17,175 bases of DNA from Candidatus Borrarchaeota archaeon (GTDB lineage Archaea; Asgardarchaeota; Sifarchaeia; Borrarchaeales; Borrarchaeaceae), in contig JAEORY010000026.1 in assembly GCA_016840645.1 (NCBI GenBank), forward strand, positions 1 through 17,175, read 5' to 3'. Under the pieces are notes generated by a model, which saw only the letters and a program-made list of their open reading frames with translations, ran no database searches and was not told the origin of the DNA. Within the stretch, counting starts at the first letter, position 1, and the number at the start of each line of letters is the position of its first letter. The translations under genes and the position numbers were made by a program. Positions 13,862-17,175 of the stretch are shown piece after piece.

Positions 13862-13900
13862 AACTTCAGTTTTTTAAAAAATACCTTGGTAGGTCTAACT

Positions 13901-15055
13901 ATGACTGTAGAAAGAATAAAACATGCTCAAGAATTACTTAAGGAAATGAATTACGATGGATGGGTCATTTTAACAAACCACGGACAGGATCTACATGCTC
14001 TTCTTTTGCTTGGGAAAAAAAATCCAGGAAGACTATTTATCATTGTTACACCTAACGAAAATCCTCATATCATAGTATCGCAGATGGAAGCGCCAATTTT
14101 CGAGGATGTAGTAGGCATAGAAGTATCTTCGTACAGTGATACAAAGCAATTAGTTGAACAGATAAAAAATGAATTTTCTCAGTTTTCAGATAATTCCAAG
14201 ATCATTCTTGACTATGTGGATGACCCACTGGGACGTGATGATACATTTGATCTTATGACTTATGGAGAAGTAACTAAATTAAAAACGATGTTTCCTAAAA
14301 TTAGTTTTGAACCTGCAGCGCTATTTCTAAAAAAATTACGCACAAAAAAAACTGAAGCTGAAATAAAGGCTCACGAAATAGCATGTAAATATACACTGGA
14401 AATTTTGGAAGATGTTCCAAATTTTGTGAGTGTTGGTATGTCAGAACGAGATATACTTTCCGAAATAGATTGTAGATCAAAAAAAGTTGGAGAACCTGCG
14501 TTTGACACGATTGTAGGCATAGGTCCAGATGCAGCGAGTCCTCACCACGTTCCATCTTCCTTTGAAAAACTAGGAAAGGATGAATTACTTCTGATTGACA
14601 TGGGTATTTTTATAACTGATCCTTCACCAGCTTCCTCAGACCAAACATGGACCTTCTATACAGGTAGACCTACTGAACAAGCACTTAGAATGTACGAGGC
14701 TGTCTATGAGGCAAAAGAACGCGCAATAAAAGCAGCAAAACCAGGAATTCCCGCTTATACTCTTGATGAAATAACCCGAGCTACTATTGAGGAATTCGGC
14801 TTTGATGAAAAAAAACTGTTTATTCATGCAACAGGGCATCCTCTCGGCATAGAAGTGCATGATGTTGGACCAATTATTTCCAAAAAGTCACCACATTCTG
14901 AACAGTTACTAGAAACTAATATGGTACTTACTGTTGAGCCGGGACTTTATATTAAGGATCTTGGTGGAGTTCGATTGGAAGATGACATCGTAATAACAAA
15001 AACAGGGTGCAAGCGGCTCTCATACACACCTTCTGAACTTGTTCAGATCGCGTAA
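13901..15055 (+). CDS. Xaa-Pro aminopeptidase/dipeptidase (M24 family)
   Basis: The protein is 384 aa from the ATG at 13901; the TTG at 13886 lies upstream of the AGGT that precedes this ATG and is a weaker start. The N-terminal creatinase-like domain (about 1-145) is followed by the pita-bread fold. The five metal ligands can be placed: Asp233 (LLIDMG), Asp247 (SSDQTWTF), His313 (HATGHPLG), Glu346 (LTVEPGLY) and Glu360 (VRLEDD). HHVPSS (215-220) holds the substrate His. It cleaves peptides with proline in the second position in the cytoplasm. It lies about 40 nt behind cofC and is probably co-transcribed, though no functional link is known. Confidence 0.9.
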   Translation: MTVERIKHAQELLKEMNYDGWVILTNHGQDLHALLLLGKKNPGRLFIIVTPNENPHIIVSQMEAPIFEDVVGIEVSSYSDTKQLVEQIKNEFSQFSDNSKIILDYVDDPLGRDDTFDLMTYGEVTKLKTMFPKISFEPAALFLKKLRTKKTEAEIKAHEIACKYTLEILEDVPNFVSVGMSERDILSEIDCRSKKVGEPAFDTIVGIGPDAASPHHVPSSFEKLGKDELLLIDMGIFITDPSPASSDQTWTFYTGRPTEQALRMYEAVYEAKERAIKAAKPGIPAYTLDEITRATIEEFGFDEKKLFIHATGHPLGIEVHDVGPIISKKSPHSEQLLETNMVLTVEPGLYIKDLGGVRLEDDIVITKTGCKRLSYTPSELVQIA

Positions 15056-15074
15056 TCCTCTCTCTTAAAGAGGA
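15056..15074. terminator. hairpin between convergent genes
   Basis: TCCTCT (15056-15061) pairs with AGAGGA (15069-15074) around a 7-nt loop, directly after the peptidase stop and just before the 3' end of the minus-strand zinc-ribbon gene. On the minus strand six Ts precede the hairpin, and U-runs are the usual archaeal termination signal. Confidence 0.4.
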
Positions 15075-15085
15075 AAAAACTCCAA

Positions 15086-15226
15086 TTATTTATACTCTTT
15101 TGCACATATTTTACAAGCCCATTTTTTTATTACATTTCTTCGTCTTGTTGTAATTTCCACTAACTTCGCAACCGAAGTTGAGTCGGAAATGACAGTTCCA
15201 CAATATACACATTTTCGGCGAGACAT
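15086..15226 (-). CDS. 46-aa zinc-ribbon protein
   Basis: This short gene has a CVYCG knuckle at residues 6-10 and a second pair, CKIC, at 38-41, separated by SDSTSVAKLVEITTRRRNVIKKW. It therefore has the four cysteines of a compact zinc ribbon. The product starts MSRRKC and ends AKEYK. A paralogue lies at 16239-16364 with closely similar sequence. Substitutions between the two are mostly conservative (Arg/Lys, Tyr/His), which argues that the protein is translated. The family is not known to me; basic ribbons of this kind commonly bind RNA, DNA or ribosomes. It lies 44 nt downstream of the YgjP-like gene on the same strand. Confidence 0.7.
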   Translation of the reverse strand: MSRRKCVYCGTVISDSTSVAKLVEITTRRRNVIKKWACKICAKEYK

Positions 15227-15270
15227 TCTTTTTTGTCGATTCACTTTCAAAGTCCTTAGTAAAACCGATT

Positions 15271-15909
15271 TTAAAATTTGACCGTTTCTAATCTCAGTTT
15301 ATGTTCTTCCCATTCAAGCATGACTAAAGAAAGTAGATTGTAAAATTCTTTGTTATGATACGGATACTTGAGGTGAACTAATTCATGAGTCACGACATAT
15401 TCAATGCAATGAATGGGGGCTTTAATCAGATTTATATTAAAGCTAATTATCCCTTTTTCAGGGTCACTACTTCCCCAGCGTTTTTTCAGGGGTCGAATTT
15501 CAAAAGAGGGTTTTTCGACGCCATATTTACGAAGTTTTGGATAGCAGTTTCCAAGAACTCGTTCAAGATATATTGATCCATGTTGTCTAAACCATTCTGC
15601 TAGTAATTGTTTGTTATAGTCTGGATCCTTCTTATTCTGGGAACAGACAAGGAAATATTTCCCTTTAAGTTTTACTCTATCTTTTTTTGAGGACCTAATC
15701 TTGAGACGGAACTGTCTCCCTAAATATCTGTGGTTTTCTCCACTAATATATTGTCTAGGGGTTTCAGGAGGTAAAAATTGTTCAAAATATTCGCGTTGTT
15801 TCAAAATCCAAGGTAATCGTGCTTTGATCTTTTTTACCACTTTTTCATAAGGAATAGTTTCAGGAGCTTTAACAACTACTGATAAGTCTGGCAGAACATT
15901 GATAGTCAT
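15271..15909 (-). CDS. YgjP/SprT-like zinc metalloprotease
   Basis: This 212-aa protein of the YgjP family (formerly DUF45) contains the signature KRWGSSDPEKGIISFNINLIKAPIHCIEYVVTHELVHLKYPYHNKEFY: HELxH supplies the catalytic Glu and two zinc His, and a third His follows in YPYHN. Such proteins are predicted metallopeptidases and resemble SprT. The ATG at 15909 gives an N-terminus MTINVLPDLSVVVKAP. Family members usually have a further beta strand, and the frame stays open upstream to about 15966 and encodes YSLEYSERKT, which fits that strand, yet no standard start codon occurs there. An out-of-frame ATG at 15959 could join it with a one-base shift. The protein may thus be slightly longer than given. 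Confidence 0.8.
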   Translation of the reverse strand: MTINVLPDLSVVVKAPETIPYEKVVKKIKARLPWILKQREYFEQFLPPETPRQYISGENHRYLGRQFRLKIRSSKKDRVKLKGKYFLVCSQNKKDPDYNKQLLAEWFRQHGSIYLERVLGNCYPKLRKYGVEKPSFEIRPLKKRWGSSDPEKGIISFNINLIKAPIHCIEYVVTHELVHLKYPYHNKEFYNLLSLVMLEWEEHKLRLETVKF

Positions 15910-16238
15910 GGTCTTTCTTTCACTATACTCTAGCGAGTAGGAAAGATTATAATTTCCATATGGTCTTTAACAGCATCATCAATAGTATAAACATCATCTT
16001 AGGGTTCATAGTGTTTCAGGTAGAATCATGATATTGAGAAACGTCAATATTCTCTTTATTCCCTTTATTCCTACATTCGTAAGTCTCAAGAGTTACAAAA
16101 AATCAACGAATCTCTTAGTTATGGATTTTCCTCGCTTAATAATCACTTACTCCTTATGGTAAACCTTTTCATAAATGAATTAGGAGGCATTTAGATTATG
16201 AGAGCAACTTTAGATGATAGATCCAAGGATGAAAAAAG
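15910..16238. other. intergenic stretch with one strong hairpin
   Basis: Apart from the possible N-terminal extension of the YgjP-like gene, I see no gene here. ATATTGA 16031-16037 pairs with TCAATAT 16044-16050 around GAAACG, extended by a G-T pair, and is followed on the plus strand by T-rich sequence. AGGAGG at 16182-16187 sits 10 nt before an ATG at 16198, but that frame runs antisense to the second zinc ribbon and I do not call it. Confidence 0.4.
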
Positions 16239-16364
16239 TCAACAGCTCTTGCATGACCACGCTTTAATGACCTTTCTCTTTTTTGTAGTAATCTCTACTA
16301 ACTTTGCAACTGATTTTGAATCAGAAATGACTTTCCCACAGTGCACACATTTTCTTCGTGACAT
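16239..16364 (-). CDS. 41-aa zinc-ribbon protein, paralogue of the one at 15086
   Basis: It reads MSRRKCVHCGKVISDS... and ends ...KAWSCKSC, stopping right at the last zinc cysteine, so all four cysteines (two CxxC pairs) are kept but the AKEYK tail of its sister is lost. The two are near-identical over the first 27 residues and differ mainly by conservative changes. GAGGTG about 13 nt upstream of the ATG may be its ribosome binding site. The pair flanks the YgjP-like gene, which suggests a local duplication. It has no known function, and premature truncation of the end is possible. Confidence 0.6.
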   Translation of the reverse strand: MSRRKCVHCGKVISDSKSVAKLVEITTKKRKVIKAWSCKSC

Positions 16365-16455
16365 TCTAGTTTTCCACCTCGTTATGCAAATGAAACCTAA
16401 CCGTGTAATAAACTCAATGAAACGTTATCACTTGATTGTAATATCTAGAAGCCAT

Positions 16456-16569
16456 AAGACGGTATATTATTCGCTCTTCGCGGGTAAAACGTTCTTAAGC
16501 ATGAGACTGAACCCGAGGGGTCTGACGCCTCCTGTGACGGGGATGGATGACAGGCATGGGGCGATAAAA
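16456..16569 (+). ncRNA. structured RNA element, copy 2
   Basis: This is the ungapped homologue of 542-655. The hairpin 16465-16474 with 16480-16489 is retained, with A16469-T16485 in place of C-G. CATG 16500-16503 pairs with 16555-16558, now with a full G-C in place of G-T. Hairpin 16504-16508 with 16519-16523 and the loop GAACCCGAG are unchanged. CCTCC 16528-16532 pairs with 16541-16546, with C-G in place of T-A. The outer 8-bp stem of copy 1 is not preserved, so this copy may be shorter or partly decayed. It lies on the plus strand in the 3' flank of the convergent rfcL gene. Confidence 0.6.
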
Positions 16570-16576
16570 GTCATAT

Positions 16577-17175
16577 CTAGAACCATTTATCTAATTGTGT
16601 GTGTTCTGGTTTTGTGTTTTCCTCTTTTGGCTCCTCTAGTTTCTTTTTTACTTTTTTGACAACCTTTTTTGTTACTTTTTTGGATTCTTTTTCAATCTTT
16701 TCCTTTGATTCTTTGGTAGTTTTCTTTTTCTCAACTTTTTTTGTTTTTTCTGTTGTCTTCTCTTTCTTTACTTGCTTTGCAGGTTTTGGAGGAGGTTTGA
16801 GTTTTTCCATTTCTTTTTTAATTTCTTTTATATTCTTTTTTTCTGTCAGCAGAGAAAGATCTTCATCTGAAAAATTGAACCATTTAGTAAGTTTTGCTGA
16901 CATCTCTCGATCAGTAAACATCCATTTAATAAAAGGCACGTAATCTCTTATTGCTCTTGTTTTGGAAGTATGAACTTTTTTTCCGATAGTTGCAGCAAGT
17001 TCTCCGGTTGCTCCCCGAACTTCTTTTGTCCGGCTCATTTGCGATACCCAAGTAGGAAATTCATATCTTTGATAGGTATATCTCTGTCCCTTTAATGGAT
17101 TTGCTACGCCTTCTATCATATTGCTATATACATATTTCAACAAAGTCCATTGCTGTCGTTTGCGTATTCTAGCCC
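16577..17175 (-). CDS. rfcL: replication factor C large subunit, C-terminal part (5' end outside window)
   Basis: The frame is open to the window edge, so this is a partial gene of at least 198 codons. The start of the visible part, RKRQQWTLLKYVYSNMIEGVA, and YQRYEFPTWVSQMSRTKEVRG match the collar domain of archaeal RFC large subunits, followed by a helical segment (DYVPFIKWMFTDREMSAKLTKWFNFSDEDLSLL). The last about 85 residues are a Lys/Glu-rich, disordered linker with repeated KKxTKE/EKxxK patterns, ending QLDKWF, a PCNA-interacting peptide of the L-x-x-W-F kind in which the usual Gln position is shifted. RFC loads the PCNA sliding clamp onto primed DNA. The AAA+ part should lie to the right. 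Confidence 0.88.
   Translation of the reverse strand, partial: ARIRKRQQWTLLKYVYSNMIEGVANPLKGQRYTYQRYEFPTWVSQMSRTKEVRGATGELAATIGKKVHTSKTRAIRDYVPFIKWMFTDREMSAKLTKWFNFSDEDLSLLTEKKNIKEIKKEMEKLKPPPKPAKQVKKEKTTEKTKKVEKKKTTKESKEKIEKESKKVTKKVVKKVKKKLEEPKEENTKPEHTQLDKWF

Noticed and set aside
16198..16659. 153-codon plus-strand frame with AGGAGG upstream of its ATG
   Set aside because: It runs antisense to the second zinc-ribbon gene, through RNA copy 2 and into the opposite strand of rfcL. The composition follows those features. The ribosome-binding-site match is probably chance or a relic.
1..17175. CRISPR array, tRNA genes, insertion sequence ends, complete defence system
   Set aside because: I scanned both strands by eye and found no regularly spaced repeats, no T-loop/acceptor combinations and no transposase-like frames with inverted ends.

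Overview
The window is AT-rich archaeal DNA. It carries F420 (deazaflavin cofactor) biosynthesis genes (cofC, cofD), the C-terminal part of an archaeal replication factor C large subunit with a PCNA-binding tail, an RNA polymerase Rpb5/RpoH subunit, TATA-box promoters, and Shine-Dalgarno sites of the GGAGG/GGTGAT type. The Rpb5 subunit has a eukaryote-like extra N-terminal domain. Together with the lysine-rich proteins and an HTH-LAGLIDADG gene, this makes me suspect an Asgard (Heimdall/Gerd-like) archaeon. That placement is inference only.

Layout. Positions 1-921 have no convincing protein gene. They hold a run of nested hairpins (191-415) and then a structured RNA element (542-655). Its sister copy lies near the other end of the window (16456-16569), and two paired compensatory changes between the copies support the fold. 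Next come a small C2HC zinc protein (922-1188), a minus-strand radical SAM enzyme whose real start appears to be AUU, a 117-aa unknown, a polytopic NapH-like iron-sulfur protein, and a broken HTH-LAGLIDADG gene (4117-5672) with an in-frame TAA, an A9 frameshift and an in-frame TGA.

The middle holds an alkaline-phosphatase-superfamily phosphodiesterase converging with a NodB-type deacetylase, and a secreted, membrane-anchored Ig-like protein divergent from the Rpb5 gene. Rpb5 is followed on the plus strand by cofD and an overlapping Dus-like TIM-barrel gene. On the minus strand are an isopropylmalate/isocitrate dehydrogenase-type enzyme, a V4R-domain protein and a previously hidden 53-aa membrane protein, probably co-transcribed. 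cofC and a Xaa-Pro peptidase (M24) follow on the plus strand. The right end holds a 46-aa zinc-ribbon gene, a YgjP-like metalloprotease, a 41-aa paralogue of the zinc ribbon, RNA copy 2 and the rfcL 3' part, the genes all on the minus strand.

Functionally, cofC and cofD make the phospholactate-type linker of F420, so a radical SAM enzyme, a dehydrogenase and an iron-sulfur membrane protein sit in a redox-rich setting. No complete defence system, CRISPR array, tRNA or insertion sequence was seen. The most notable items are the eukaryote-like Rpb5, the duplicated structured RNA, two genes whose best start codon is AUU, and the multiply interrupted HTH-LAGLIDADG gene.
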